Source of the DNA: Streptomyces rubrogriseus
Lineage (GTDB): Bacteria; Actinomycetota; Actinomycetes; Streptomycetales; Streptomycetaceae
Reading direction: 5' to 3'
DNA: 64,000 bases
Assembly (NCBI RefSeq): GCF_027947575.1
Contig: NZ_CP116256.1
Span: 1,178,001 to 1,242,000, forward strand
Under the pieces are notes generated by a model. That model was not told where the DNA came from, searched no databases, and saw only the letters and a list, made by a program, of their open reading frames with translations. A program made the position numbers and the translations under genes. Below are positions 52,382 through 62,447 of the stretch, one piece after another; the stretch's first letter is position 1; each line of letters starts with the position of its first letter.

Positions 52382-54208
52382 CTATCCCCGGCGGACCGTG
52401 ATCGTCGTCCAGGCGCCGACGTGCACCCGGTCGCCGTCCTGGAGGGGCACCGGCACGAAGGGCTGGATCGGCTCCTCGCCGCCGTTGACCGTCGTGCCGT
52501 TCGTCGAGTTCTGGTCGACGACCGCCCAGCTGCCGTCCGGCTGCTGCACCAGCACCGCGTGCTGGTGCGAGACGCCCGGGTCCTCCGGCGGCACGGCCAG
52601 ATCGATGTCCGGGGTGTCGCCGGTGGAGTGCCTGCGGCGGCCGATGGTGATCTGGTTGCCGGTGAGCGTGCGCTGCTGCTCGGGCGAGTACGCGGGCAGG
52701 TTCAGGCCCGCGGCCTCGGGGCCGGAGCGCTGCATCATCGCCATGAAGTACTCGCGGTCCGGACCGATCGTCGCCGACCAGGTGGTCGGCTGCTGGGGCC
52801 GCTGCGGCTGCTGCGGGAAGCCCTGGCCGGGCGGGGGGGCCTGGGTGGCGCCGGGCTGCGGGTAGCCGTAGCCGCCGCCCTGGGCCTGGCCCGGCCCCTG
52901 GCCGGGGCCCCCGGGAGCACCGGACGTCGGCGGGGAGAGCACCCAGTCGTCCCCGCCGAAGGACGGGCCGCCCTGCTGCGGGCGGTTGGCCTCCTGCGGG
53001 AAGGCGGGCGGAGCCGGCGGACCGGCCTGGTACCCCTGCGGAGCGCCACCGGGACCGCCGGGCCCACCAGGCGCTCCGGCGCCACCGGGCGGGGGCGCGA
53101 CGGGGCCGGGCGGAGGCGGGACCGGACGCGAGGGATCGCTGCCGAAACCGGGCGGGGCCGGAGGGCCGGAGGGGCCGTTCGGACCACCGGGACCGCCGGG
53201 GCCACCCGGGCCGTTGAAGCCACCGGGACCACCGGGGCTGTTGGGACCACCGGGGCCGCCGGGGCCACCCGGGCCGTTGAAGCCACCGGGACCACCGGGG
53301 CTGTTGGGACCACCGGGCCCGTTGGGGCTGCCGGGGCCGTTGGGACCGCCAGGCCCACCGAAACCGCCGGGTCCGCCAGGACCACCGGGGCCGTTGGGAC
53401 CGCCGGGGCCGTTGGGACCACCAGGTCCGCCCGGACCGTTGGGACCACCCGGGCCACCCGGACCGCCGGGCCCGCCGAAACCGCCGCCACCGTTGGGGCC
53501 GCCGGCACCGCCGGGCCCGTCGGGGTTGCCCGGGCCGCCGAAACCGCCGGGACGGCTGGGTCCGTCGGGGCCGCCGAAGCCACCAGGCCCACCAGGCCCA
53601 CCGGGCGCGCCAGGCCCACCGGCGCCGCCGGGCCTGTCGGGACCCCCAGGACCGAAGGGGCCGCCGCGGTCACCTGCCTGGCCGCCTGCGGGGCCGCCAG
53701 GACCACCGGGACCACCGCGGCCCGACGGGTCGGAGCCGAAGGGCGGCGGGCCCGGGGGGATCGGTTCTGCGGGGCGGTTCACCTGGGACGGGCGGGAGCC
53801 CTGGTAGTCGTACGAGTCACCACCGCCGTACGACGGACCCGCGGGCGGCTGCCCGAAGTGCGGCGCCGGGCCACCGGAGGCCGGCGGGCGCGGGGCGGCC
53901 GGGGTGTACGAGGTGGCGGTGTTGGTCAGGAAGTTCCACCGGCACTCCTCGCAGAACGGCGCACCGCCCTCACGCGGGGTGCGGCACTGCGGGCAGAGCT
54001 GCGGCTCGCCGCCGGGACCGCCCGGACCGCCACCGGGACCACCGCCCGGCCCGCCGGGTCCACCCGGACCGGCGGGCGGAGGGAAGCCGTAGCCGCCGCC
54101 CGGAGGCGGTGGCGGCGGAGGGGGCGGCACGGCACCGGCCATGCGGTGACCGCAGACCTCGCACCAGTCGTCGGAACCCGACTGGTGTCCGTTCGGGCAG
54201 GTCGGCAT
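52382..54208 (-). CDS. FHA-domain protein with zinc ribbons and a collagen-like Gly-Pro-rich region
   Basis: 608 aa. The start has [20 protein letters not shown], a zinc ribbon, and after a Pro run a second ribbon [20 protein letters not shown]. Residues ~170-400 are Gly-Gly-Pro/Gly-Pro-Asn repeats ([11 protein letters not shown] type) and then a Pro/Gln-rich stretch. The C-terminal ~95 residues are an FHA domain: [57 protein letters not shown] domains bind phosphothreonine, so the kinase PknG encoded in the same operon could supply the ligand. It has no signal peptide, so it is not a secreted collagen. Confidence 0.9.
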   Translation of the reverse strand: MPTCPNGHQSGSDDWCEVCGHRMAGAVPPPPPPPPPGGGYGFPPPAGPGGPGGPGGGPGGGPGGPGGEPQLCPQCRTPREGGAPFCEECRWNFLTNTATSYTPAAPRPPASGGPAPHFGQPPAGPSYGGGDSYDYQGSRPSQVNRPAEPIPPGPPPFGSDPSGRGGPGGPGGPAGGQAGDRGGPFGPGGPDRPGGAGGPGAPGGPGGPGGFGGPDGPSRPGGFGGPGNPDGPGGAGGPNGGGGFGGPGGPGGPGGPNGPGGPGGPNGPGGPNGPGGPGGPGGFGGPGGPNGPGSPNGPGGPNSPGGPGGFNGPGGPGGPGGPNSPGGPGGFNGPGGPGGPGGPNGPSGPPAPPGFGSDPSRPVPPPPGPVAPPPGGAGAPGGPGGPGGAPQGYQAGPPAPPAFPQEANRPQQGGPSFGGDDWVLSPPTSGAPGGPGQGPGQAQGGGYGYPQPGATQAPPPGQGFPQQPQRPQQPTTWSATIGPDREYFMAMMQRSGPEAAGLNLPAYSPEQQRTLTGNQITIGRRRHSTGDTPDIDLAVPPEDPGVSHQHAVLVQQPDGSWAVVDQNSTNGTTVNGGEEPIQPFVPVPLQDGDRVHVGAWTTITVRRG

Positions 54209-54254
54209 GTCGGAGCTTCCCTCTCTTGCGGGCGTGTCGCGCGGTTGTTGAGCG

Positions 54255-55601
54255 TCACTTCTTCACACGAACGGTCTTGGTCGACCGGGTCTCGAGAGTC
54301 ATCTCGTCGGCCTCCTCCACCTTCGCTTTCAGTCGCACAGTACCTGCCGCCGCGTCCACCACGTCCACCACCTTCGCAAGCAGTTTCGCCGTATCCGCGT
54401 TTCCGGAGACTCCCGCGAGCTGAACCGCACGGCCCAGTTTGGCCGTTGCTCCGTCGATGTCTCCCGCTTTGCGTAGATCGAGCCCTTGCTGGATGGCTTG
54501 TGCCAGTTCGGCCTGCCCGGTGTAGTGGGCGACTTGGGGGTTGATCGACGTGGAGGCGGTCATGTCGTCGGTCCACACGGCCCGTACGAGGCCCTGCGCG
54601 CCGAGGTTCCGGACGCTGCCGTCGGGCTCCGGGATGACCAGGGAGACGCGGGCGGCCAGCATCTCCCGGCCGAGGTCCGCGGCCGGTACCTCGACGCAGA
54701 AGTGGTAGTCACGGGACTCGTCGCCCCAGGAACCGGTGGGGTAGTCACCGGCCCGCGGCCCCGCCTCGGTGCGGCGGGCGGTCAGCTCCTCGACGGTCGG
54801 GGCGACCTGCTTGACGAACTTCACCGTGGTGCCGACCGGGGTCCACAGCCGCAGCGCGACGTCCGCGACCTCCTTGCCCATGGCCGTCTCCATCATCCGC
54901 GTGAAGTCGGCGGCCAGTCCCGCCGGATCGGCGACGATGTCGGCGGTGCCGAGCAGGGCGGAGGCGATCCCTGTGACTTCTTTCACCTCCCAGTCGGTGC
55001 CCACGCCCCGGGCGTCGCACGTGAAACGCCCGGCGCAGGCGTCGAGCGCGGCCCTGAGGTCCTCCGGCGACTCGTGCTCGTTGCGGCCGTCGGTGAGCAG
55101 GATGCCGTGCCGGATGGCGACGTCCGCGGTGGCCAGCAGCCGGTCGGCCAGCCGCAGCCAGGTGCCGATGGCGGTGCCGCCGCCCGCGCTCAGCCGGCGC
55201 AGCGCCTGCTTGGCCTGCTCCCGGGTGGTGGCGTCCGCGACCGCGAGCCGGCCGCCGCCCGGGTAGACCTCCTTGGCCACGTGGGTGCCGCCGACCACGG
55301 CGAAGTGCACGCCGTCGCGCAGGGTGTCGATCGCGGCGGACGTGGCGTCGCGGGCGTTGCGCATCTTGGTCGGCGGGTAGTCCATGGAACCCGAGCAGTC
55401 GACCATCAACGCCACGGCGGCGGACGGCCCCTGGCCGGGCGAGTACAGGTGGGGCGCGGCGACCGCGCTCCCGACCGTGCCGCCGCCGGTCGCGGTGACC
55501 GTGACGATGGCGTTGACCTCACGGCCGCCCTCGGGCAGGTACTCGTTCTGGTAGACGTCCACCGCGAACTGCGGCACGTTCGACTTCGAGAAATTGGCCA
55601 T
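54255..55601 (-). CDS. VWA-domain protein of the PknG operon
   Basis: 448 aa from ATG 55601. The N-terminus ([40 protein letters not shown]) precedes a von Willebrand A domain with an intact [44 protein letters not shown] and [21 protein letters not shown] beta domain and a C-terminal helical part ([20 protein letters not shown]) follow. Similar VWA proteins act with PP2C phosphatases and FHA proteins in phospho-signalling modules, including Ter-type loci. The role here is inferred from the operon. Confidence 0.88.
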   Translation of the reverse strand: MANFSKSNVPQFAVDVYQNEYLPEGGREVNAIVTVTATGGGTVGSAVAAPHLYSPGQGPSAAVALMVDCSGSMDYPPTKMRNARDATSAAIDTLRDGVHFAVVGGTHVAKEVYPGGGRLAVADATTREQAKQALRRLSAGGGTAIGTWLRLADRLLATADVAIRHGILLTDGRNEHESPEDLRAALDACAGRFTCDARGVGTDWEVKEVTGIASALLGTADIVADPAGLAADFTRMMETAMGKEVADVALRLWTPVGTTVKFVKQVAPTVEELTARRTEAGPRAGDYPTGSWGDESRDYHFCVEVPAADLGREMLAARVSLVIPEPDGSVRNLGAQGLVRAVWTDDMTASTSINPQVAHYTGQAELAQAIQQGLDLRKAGDIDGATAKLGRAVQLAGVSGNADTAKLLAKVVDVVDAAAGTVRLKAKVEEADEMTLETRSTKTVRVKK

Positions 55602-55655
55602 GCCGGATCGCATCCCCCTCTACGTCCCCACAGCGGTGGGGTCTTGGCTCACTGG

Positions 55656-55680
55656 CGCGGACCGCCCCCTGCGGTCCGCG
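55656..55680. promoter_or_regulatory. Hairpin inside the signalling operon (attenuator or processing site)
   Basis: CGCGGACCGC (55656-55665) pairs perfectly with GCGGTCCGCG (55671-55680), loop CCCCT. It lies between the PP2C stop (55715) and the VWA start (55601). A T tract is absent, so partial termination or RNA processing may set the level of the last two genes. Confidence 0.5.
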
Positions 55681-55714
55681 AGGCCGCCCCTCCACCCGTG
55701 GCCGTGCGGCGGCC

Positions 55715-57129
55715 TCAGGCCGATCCTGCCCCCTGCGGCGGGGCCGGGAACGGCAGGAGGGCCACTGTTACGTTGTCGTGGCCCCCGCCGTCCAGGGCGT
55801 GGCCGACCAGAACGCGGGCGCCGTGCAGCGGGCGGTCGGCGGCGTCCGGGGGCACGGCCTCGGCCATTTCCTCGGCGGACTCCGCGTAGTTCCACAGGCC
55901 GTCCGTGCAGACCACGACCACACCGGCGCGGTCCGGCTTGAAGGACGCGGTGTGCGGCTCCAGTTCGTAGGCGTCGGCGCCCAGCCAGCCGGTGATCGCG
56001 TGGGCGCGCTCGTCGGCGTAGGCCTCCGCCTCGTTCATCAGACCGGCGGCGACCATCTGCGCGGCCCACGAGTCGTCCTCGGTGAGCCGGGCGGGCGGGG
56101 TGGCGCGGTCGGCCGGGACCCAGTAGACGCGGCTGTCGCCGACCCAGCCGACGACCAGCAGCCCGGCGGTGACCACGGCGCCGACCAGGGTGCAGGCCGG
56201 CGCGTTCTGGTGCGGGGCCTGCTCGCGGGCCGTGGCGGGCTCGTCGGCCAGCGCGTTGACGGCGTGCGAGGCGGCGAGGATGGCGTCGTGCATGGCCTGC
56301 TGCGGGTGCGTGCCGCGCGGCAGGGCGCCGAGCAGCGACTCACCGGCCGCCCGGGAAGCGGCGAGCGAGGCGTCGTCGGGGCGGGTCGCCGAGGACACGC
56401 CGTCGCAGACGATCGCCACCGAGGCGCGGGCGCCGTCGGGCAGCGCGGTGCAGCCCACCGAGAACGCGTCCTCGTTGCGGTGGTGGCGCAGGCCGCGGTC
56501 GCTGACGGCGGCGATCGGGCCCGACTCCTGCTCCATGTGGTCGCGTTCGCGGGGCTGGGCGTGCCCGCAGTTCTCGCAGTAGCCGTCGTCGTCGACCCGG
56601 CCCGCGCGGCAGGCCACACACACCTTCTCGGCCGCGGCCGGGGCGGCGGGCTGCCGGGGAGGAGCCGCGGCCGGTTCGGGGACCGGGGCCGGTGCGGCGG
56701 CCGGGGCCTGTTCCGCGGTCAGTCGCGGGTCGGGCGCCTGCAAGGGGTACTCGTCGGGCTCCCCGGCCGGTCGAACCGCACCCCGGACGCCGGCGACCCC
56801 GCCGGAGCCGCGGCCGCGGGCGCTGCCGACGGCGCGGCGGGCGGTGGCGGCGGCAGCGGGGAGCCGCCCGAGTCGGTGCCCGGCAGTTCGGCCGCCGCGT
56901 GCACCGGGGCGGGATGGCCGTGACCGTCCGAGTCCCGGGCCACGGGCCAGTCCACGCCGTCCGGCGCGGGCACCGCGCCGTTGATGGCCAGGGTCGGGCT
57001 GTCCTCGGGCCGGGCGGGCACGACGGACAGGTCGTATCCGCACGCACCGCAGAACCGGTCACCCGTCTCGAGGGGTTCCTCGCAGCTCGGGCACTTCGGC
57101 ACGGCGGCCTGCTGGGGCATCTGCGACAT
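55715..57129 (-). CDS. PP2C-family Ser/Thr phosphatase with zinc ribbons, with apparent frameshift
   Basis: Start ATG 57129, three bases past the pknG stop. The N-terminal part has CPSCEEPLETGDRFCGACGY (zinc ribbon) and a Pro/Ala linker ending VRFDRPG. At plus-strand CCCC 56761-56764 the frame breaks; one added G restores EPDEYPLQAPDPRLTAEQAP, a second ribbon CVACRAGRVDDDGYCENCG and the PP2C domain (SDRGLRHHRNEDAFSVGC, VCDGVSSATRPDDASLAASR, GWVGDSRVYWVPADR, VVCTDGLWNYAESA, GGHDNVTVALLPFP) with the Mn/Mg-binding aspartates. The restored length is ~471 aa. It should reverse PknG-type phosphorylation. Confidence 0.82.
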
Positions 57130-57132
57130 CAA

Positions 57133-59862
57133 CTACACCCACGTCCGGGGGCGGTAACGATTGGCACGTTCCACCAGGTCGATCCTCTCCTCGCCGCCCC
57201 GCGCCAGCCGGGCCAGCGTGCGGTACGAACGCTCCAGGCCGAAACGCAGGCCGCGTTCGTCCAGGCCGCTGCCGAGCAGCGTCCGTCCCCCGGCGGCGGG
57301 AGGGACGGAACCCCGACCTCCGGAGAGTACCCAGTCCAGCGCGCAACCGAGGACCTCGGCCGACAGCTGCTCGCGCCGCGCCGGATCCAGACCGTACACG
57401 TCCAGCGCCTCGACCTGCCGCGCGGCGGCGATCAGGTCGTCCAGGAACCGCAGGTCGCCCGCGGCCGCGGTGCGCTGCCGCAGCCGCGCCCGGACCGCCG
57501 CCACGCGCGCCGCGGTGCAGTGGACGGACGACTCGGGCACCGACTCCAACGTCCGTACGGCAGCCGCCCTATCACCCGCGGCCAGCTGCACCCGGGCCAG
57601 ACCGAACGCCGCGCTGACGTGGCTCGGGTCGGAGGACCACACCAGCCGGTAGTACTCGGCGGCGTTGTCGAGCTGCCCCAGCACCTCCGCGCACAGGCCC
57701 AGCGCCAGCTTGGGCGCGATCTCGCCGGGGAAGGCGTCGTAGATCGCGTCGAAGGCCAGCGCGGCGTCCTCGTGGGCGCCGGTCACCAGCGCGGCAAGAC
57801 CGCGGTACCAGACCACCCGCCAGTCGTCGGGGCGCTCACCCTCCAGGGTCTCCAGCGCCTCCAGGGCGCCGGACGCGTCGCCGTTCTCCAGCCGGGCCCG
57901 GATCTGCCGCAGCCGGGTCTCGGTCGACGGCGCCGGAGCCGCGGCCAGCGCGGTCAGCAGCTCGGCCGGCGCGGACGCCATCAGGCCCGCCAGGAAGCCC
58001 GCGTTGGGGTCACCGGCGTCGACCCGGGGAACCGGCAGCGCGAGCGAGGCGGTGGGCGCGTCGGCATCCTTGACCAGACCGGAGGCCCCGGTGCCGGGCC
58101 AGCCGGCCGAGCCCACCGAACTGACCGCACCCGGCAGCGCGGCGCTCGCGCCCCCGGACGCGGCCACCTGCGTACCCGCCGCCCCCGCCCCCGTACCCGC
58201 GCCGACCGGCGGGGCGTGTGCGACGGTCCCGCCCGGCGCGCCCACGGCCGGACCGGGCCCGCCCGGCAGCGCGGGCGCGGCGCCCGCTCCGCCCGGCAGG
58301 GCCGCACCGGAGCCGCCCGGCCGTCCCCTCGTACGCGGCGCCCTGGCCCCCAGCCGCGACACCTCGCCGTCCAGGCGCGGGAACAGCTCCGTGTCCGTCA
58401 CCCGCACCTCGGGCCCGAACAGTGTGGAGACGGCGGGCCTGGCCCGGCCCGTCTGGAGCGAGACGACCTCGCGCAGCACACCCGTCAACTGCTCCGCCAT
58501 CTCCTGGGCGGAGGCGAACCTGCGGGCCGGATCCGGGTCGGTGGCCCGCACCAGCAGCCGGTAGAACGACTCGTAGTGCCGGAAGACCTCGATGCTGTCG
58601 GGGTCCGGCAGGGAGTCCGCGTAGACGGTGGTGTAGCCCTGGAAGTCGAACGACAGCACGGCGAGGGTGCGTCCGACCGTGTACAGGTCGGACGCCACCG
58701 ACGGGCCGACGTCGGCGACCTCCGGGGCCTGGTAGCCCACCGTGCCGTAGATCGCCGACTCGTCGTCGTCCATGCGGCGGACCGCGCCCATGTCTATGAG
58801 CTTGAGCTGGTCCTCGGTCTGGATGGCGTTGTCGACCTTGAAGTCGCAGTACAGCAGCTTGCGGCTGTGCAGGTGGCCGAGCGCTTCCAGCGCCTCGATG
58901 CCGTACGCGCAGGCCTGCTCGACCGGCAGCGGGTCGCGCCGTCCCTGCGGGGAGCGCCGGGCGTTGGCGATCTCCTTGAGCGACTTGCCGCCGACGTACT
59001 CCATGACGATGTAGCCATCGAGGGAGCCGGTGCGCTGGTCGAGGTGCTCGACGAAGTTGTAGATCCGCACGATGTTGGCGTGCTCGATCTCGGCGAGGAA
59101 GCGCCGCTCGGAGATCGCCGCCGCCATCGCGTCCTGGTCGCCGGTGTCCAGCAGGCCCTTGAGGACCACCCAGCGGTCGGAGACGGCCTTGTCCACGGCG
59201 AGGTAGATCCAGCCGAGCCCGCCGTGCGCGAGGCAGCCCACCACCTCGTACTGGCCGTGCACCACGTCCCCGGACTTCAGCTTGGGCACGAACGAGTACG
59301 GGTGGCCGCACTTGGTGCAGAAGCCCTCCGTGCGGCCCGGCCGCTCACCGCGCGCCCGCCCGACCGGCGCCCCGCAGTCCGAGCGTGAGCAGAACCGCTT
59401 GCGCTCGGGCACCTCCGGGTGGTCCATGACCATCTCGCGCGGGTCGGGGCGCGGCACCGCCGGTACCTCGACGAGACCGACGCCGAGGCGCCCGCGCCCG
59501 GTGGAACCGGTGTTCGAGCCGGAGCTGCGCACCGACACCGAACGGCCCGTGGAGCGGCCCGAGACCGCCCGGGAGAGCCGGCCGGACACCGAACGCCGGG
59601 ACTTCGACGAGCGCGACGACTGGGACGACGTGCGCGAACTGCGGGCGCTGGAGCGCGAGCTGCCGCTGCCCGAGGAACCCCGCGACCCGCGCGAACCCCG
59701 GCCTCCGGCCCCGGCCACGCCGGTCGGTGTCGCGCCGAGCGCGCCGCCCGCCGCGACGACCGGCGCCAGGCCGCACGTGTCGCAGTACAGCTCGCCGCCG
59801 CCCATGTCCTCGTAGGTCCCGCCGCAGCCGGGACGCTGACACGTCCGCCCTGCCTCACTCAT
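57133..59862 (-). CDS. pknG: Serine/threonine protein kinase PknG with zinc ribbons and TPR domain
   Basis: 909 aa from ATG 59862. Zinc-binding segments CQRPGCGGTY/YCDTCG and FCSRSDCGAPVG/FCTKCG flank a Ser/Arg/Gly-rich stretch. The kinase has YEVVGCLAHGGLGWIYLAVD (G-loop), RWVVLKGLLD (Lys), KLLYCDFKVDNAIQTEDQLK (catalytic loop, HRD replaced by YCD) and LIDMGAVRRMDD (DMG in place of DFG). An Ala/Gly/Pro linker leads to C-terminal TPRs (LAAGDRAAAVRTLESVPESS). In mycobacteria and corynebacteria PknG phosphorylates the FHA regulator GarA/OdhI to control 2-oxoglutarate use; the atypical loops match that enzyme. A glnH-glnX pair upstream supports this role. Confidence 0.94.
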   Translation of the reverse strand: MSEAGRTCQRPGCGGTYEDMGGGELYCDTCGLAPVVAAGGALGATPTGVAGAGGRGSRGSRGSSGSGSSRSSARSSRTSSQSSRSSKSRRSVSGRLSRAVSGRSTGRSVSVRSSGSNTGSTGRGRLGVGLVEVPAVPRPDPREMVMDHPEVPERKRFCSRSDCGAPVGRARGERPGRTEGFCTKCGHPYSFVPKLKSGDVVHGQYEVVGCLAHGGLGWIYLAVDKAVSDRWVVLKGLLDTGDQDAMAAAISERRFLAEIEHANIVRIYNFVEHLDQRTGSLDGYIVMEYVGGKSLKEIANARRSPQGRRDPLPVEQACAYGIEALEALGHLHSRKLLYCDFKVDNAIQTEDQLKLIDMGAVRRMDDDESAIYGTVGYQAPEVADVGPSVASDLYTVGRTLAVLSFDFQGYTTVYADSLPDPDSIEVFRHYESFYRLLVRATDPDPARRFASAQEMAEQLTGVLREVVSLQTGRARPAVSTLFGPEVRVTDTELFPRLDGEVSRLGARAPRTRGRPGGSGAALPGGAGAAPALPGGPGPAVGAPGGTVAHAPPVGAGTGAGAAGTQVAASGGASAALPGAVSSVGSAGWPGTGASGLVKDADAPTASLALPVPRVDAGDPNAGFLAGLMASAPAELLTALAAAPAPSTETRLRQIRARLENGDASGALEALETLEGERPDDWRVVWYRGLAALVTGAHEDAALAFDAIYDAFPGEIAPKLALGLCAEVLGQLDNAAEYYRLVWSSDPSHVSAAFGLARVQLAAGDRAAAVRTLESVPESSVHCTAARVAAVRARLRQRTAAAGDLRFLDDLIAAARQVEALDVYGLDPARREQLSAEVLGCALDWVLSGGRGSVPPAAGGRTLLGSGLDERGLRFGLERSYRTLARLARGGEERIDLVERANRYRPRTWV

Positions 59863-59896
59863 GACGCTGCCTCCCCCTCGTCGCTCCGGTCCTCGC

Positions 59897-61231
59897 TCAT
59901 GCGCCGGGCCCCGTCCGGTCCACCGGACCGCCCTGGCCGGGCACGCGCCGCGCGTTGCCGAGCAGTTCGGCCGCCGCGTGCTGGTAGCGCAGCACGGCCT
60001 GCTCGGCGACGCGCAGGTCGCAGGGTGCGCTCCACAGCATGCGGCGCGCCTTCTCGTACTTCTCCGCCAGCTCGGGATCCTCGGCGTGGCCCAGCCGGGC
60101 CATCTTCGCCTTGTACGCGTCCAGCCGGCCGCGCAGCTCGGCACGGACCGCGAGCGGCGCGGTGACCGCCGTCAACGACTCCCTGGCCCGCAGCAGTTCG
60201 TCCTCGGCCTTCTCCTCCAGGGACTCCAGGAGCGGCGACAGCCGGTGCCACTGGGCGTGCCTGCGGTACTCGGCGGCCGCCGCCAGCTGCTCCTGGAGCA
60301 CGATCGGCGGCCCGCCGACGACCGGCACCTCCGTCGCGGCGATCTTCGCCAGCACCTCGCCGCGCGCGGTGCGGGCCTCGGCGAGTGTGCGGTCCGCGCG
60401 CGAGAGCACGTCCCGCAGCCGGACGATCCGCTGCTCGGCGTCCTGGCGCACGGCCAGCACCGCGTCGATCTCGCGGCGCACCTCCTCCAGGGCGCGCGCC
60501 TCCCGGTCGTACACCGTGGTGTCCGGGCGGCCGCCGCCCGGTGCCGAACTGCCCCGGGCGGGCGTCCAGTAGGCCAGCGGGTCGGAGATCACCTGTTCCC
60601 GCAGCCGCGTCAGGGTGCGGGTGATCCGCTCCAGGTCGTCGCCCGCCGGGTGCTCGCCGGGGCGCACGCCCACGGAGTGCGCCAGTTTGCGGGTGCGCTG
60701 CAGCTCGGCGGCGAGTAAATCGATCCGGGCGGGCAGCGCCGACCAGACCGCGTCGGCGGCGACCACCATGTCCAGGGAGGTCGCGTAGAGCTGGTTCATC
60801 CGGTCCACCAGCGTCACCAGCGAGTACCGCTCGCTGAGCCGGCCGGGGCCGCCGTGCAGGGTGGGCGCGTTGGCGGTGGCGGCGGCCGAGCCGGCCACCG
60901 TGACGGCCTCGCCGCGCAGCAGCTCCGTCAGCTCCACCAGATCCTCGCGGCTGGACCAGCGGCGCCGGGAACGGATCTCCCGGGCGGAGCGCAGCGCGCC
61001 CGTGTACGCGTCGAAGTAGGTCCACAGCAGCGTGATCGACGCCTCCGCGGTCCCCCAGCGCTCGGCGGTGACGCCGGTCAGCTCGGCGCCCTCGAGGAGT
61101 CTGCGGCCCGCGTGGTCCTGGAGGGCGAGGAGCGAGGTCTCGATCGCCTCGTGCTCCGCGCCGAGCCGCGCCAGCGCACGGTCCACCTCGTCCCGGTCCA
61201 TCACCGGCCCGGTGGGTCCCGTGTCGCCCAT
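59897..61231 (-). CDS. Helical, coiled-coil-rich protein of the PknG operon
   Basis: 444 aa from ATG 61231. Mostly alpha-helical with heptad-like stretches, for example LARLGAEHEAIETSLLALQD, EVRREIDAVLAVRQDAEQRI, VRLRDVLSRADRTLAEARTA and KAEDELLRARESLTAVTAPL. No signal peptide or membrane span. A basic patch RSRRRWSSREDLVELTELLR lies near residue 90. It is found between glnH and pknG and may be a scaffold linking the membrane sensor to the kinase. No catalytic motif recognised. Confidence 0.82.
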   Translation of the reverse strand: MGDTGPTGPVMDRDEVDRALARLGAEHEAIETSLLALQDHAGRRLLEGAELTGVTAERWGTAEASITLLWTYFDAYTGALRSAREIRSRRRWSSREDLVELTELLRGEAVTVAGSAAATANAPTLHGGPGRLSERYSLVTLVDRMNQLYATSLDMVVAADAVWSALPARIDLLAAELQRTRKLAHSVGVRPGEHPAGDDLERITRTLTRLREQVISDPLAYWTPARGSSAPGGGRPDTTVYDREARALEEVRREIDAVLAVRQDAEQRIVRLRDVLSRADRTLAEARTARGEVLAKIAATEVPVVGGPPIVLQEQLAAAAEYRRHAQWHRLSPLLESLEEKAEDELLRARESLTAVTAPLAVRAELRGRLDAYKAKMARLGHAEDPELAEKYEKARRMLWSAPCDLRVAEQAVLRYQHAAAELLGNARRVPGQGGPVDRTGPGA

Positions 61232-61302
61232 CGATCACCTCTCGCCGTCGCGGACTTGCGTGTGCCCTGCGTGTTCTTCGTCTTCGCCTGCGCGGCCGCC
61301 GG

Positions 61303-62364
61303 TCAGCTCCCGCGCAGGTACTGCGGGGTCGGCGGCAGCGACTTCGCCGGGTCGTCCATGGTCTCCGACAGCCACTCCTCGTACGAGTTCTGCCACCCGT
61401 CGGCCCGGTCCGCGCGCCACTGTTCGAGGACCCGGTTGACCCGGCGTACCAGATCGTCGGCGTCCTTCTTCATCGCCACGCCGTAGTACTCGGTCGTGAA
61501 GGCGTCGCCCTTCAGCTCGACCGTCGGGTCCTGCGCGGCCTGGCTCGCGGCGAGGGCGCCGTCGGTGACCACCGCGTCGACCTCGCCGAGCTGGAGCCGT
61601 ACCAGGCAGTCGAGTTGGTTGGGGACGGTGGTGCGCAGGTCGACGCCCTCGGCGAGCCTGCCGTCCTTCTGGTCCTGCTCCAGCGTGCTCAGCGCCGTCG
61701 AACCGGCGGCCGTGCAGATCTCCTTGCCGGCCAGCGTGCCGTCGTACCCGGTGATCTTGGAGGACTTGGGCGCCAGTACCTGCTGGCCGGTCCTGAAGTA
61801 GGGGGCGGAGAAGGCGACGTCCTCCAGCCGGTCGCAGTTGATGGTCATCGTGCGGACCACCATGTCGACCCGGCCGTCCTGGATCGCGGGGACGCGCTGG
61901 TCGGTGGGTATCGCCTTGAACTGCACGGCGTCCTCGTCGCCGAGGACGTCCTTCGCGATCCGGTGCGCCAGGTCGATGTCGAAGCCCTCCAGTTCGGCGT
62001 CGCCGCCGCTGTTCGGGTCGCGGTATCCCCAGCGGAAGCTGTTCTGGTCGACGCCGACGACCAGCTTGCGCTTCTCGCCCTCGCGGGCGCGGATCGCGTC
62101 GATGGTGGGCCCGTCGTCCCCGGACGGCGCGAGGGTCTGCTTCTCCGGGTCGGTGCACTCCTGCGCGGCCCGTGCCTGGCTGCCTCGGGCGGTGCCGTGG
62201 CCGTCGTCCGCCGCACCACCGCCGCCTCCTGCGCTTCCGCCTCCGCCGTGCCAGGGGAGCGCCGGCAGGAGCAGGGCCGCCAGCACCGCGAGAACGCAGG
62301 CGAAGGCCATCGCCCCCACTCCGCCCCAGCCCTTCAGGCCGGTCCGCAACCGTCCCGCTCGCAT
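61303..62364 (-). CDS. glnH: GlnH-like amino-acid-binding protein (sensor input of PknG)
   Basis: 353 aa from ATG 62364. An N-terminal membrane anchor (GAMAFACVLAVLAALLLPAL) is followed by a Gly-rich linker and a family 3 solute-binding domain: RKLVVGVDQNSFRWGYRDPN, LEGFDIDLAHRIAKDVLGDE, RVDMVVRTMTINCDRLEDVA, FSAPYFRTGQQVLAPKSS and DCLVRLQLGEVDAVVTDGAL. Two cysteines (TINCDR and KEICTA or QLDCLV) may be paired. In mycobacteria GlnH binds Asp/Glu and signals through GlnX to PknG. No ABC permease or ATPase gene lies nearby, in keeping with a sensor rather than a transporter role. Confidence 0.9.
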   Translation of the reverse strand: MRAGRLRTGLKGWGGVGAMAFACVLAVLAALLLPALPWHGGGGSAGGGGGAADDGHGTARGSQARAAQECTDPEKQTLAPSGDDGPTIDAIRAREGEKRKLVVGVDQNSFRWGYRDPNSGGDAELEGFDIDLAHRIAKDVLGDEDAVQFKAIPTDQRVPAIQDGRVDMVVRTMTINCDRLEDVAFSAPYFRTGQQVLAPKSSKITGYDGTLAGKEICTAAGSTALSTLEQDQKDGRLAEGVDLRTTVPNQLDCLVRLQLGEVDAVVTDGALAASQAAQDPTVELKGDAFTTEYYGVAMKKDADDLVRRVNRVLEQWRADRADGWQNSYEEWLSETMDDPAKSLPPTPQYLRGS

Positions 62365-62447
62365 CCTCACGCCCCCTTTCACGGGTCCTGCCTCCTCGGG
62401 CCGCACGGGCACCCCTTCCCACCGGCCTGCCGGGCCCGCACCCCGCC

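Noticed and set aside
52724..54208. Secreted collagen-like adhesin
   Set aside because: No signal peptide or membrane span is present, and zinc ribbons plus an FHA domain indicate a cytoplasmic protein.
52421..54544. A long plus-strand frame opposite the FHA protein
   Set aside because: It only mirrors the Gly-Pro triplet repeats. The minus strand has zinc ribbons and an FHA domain.
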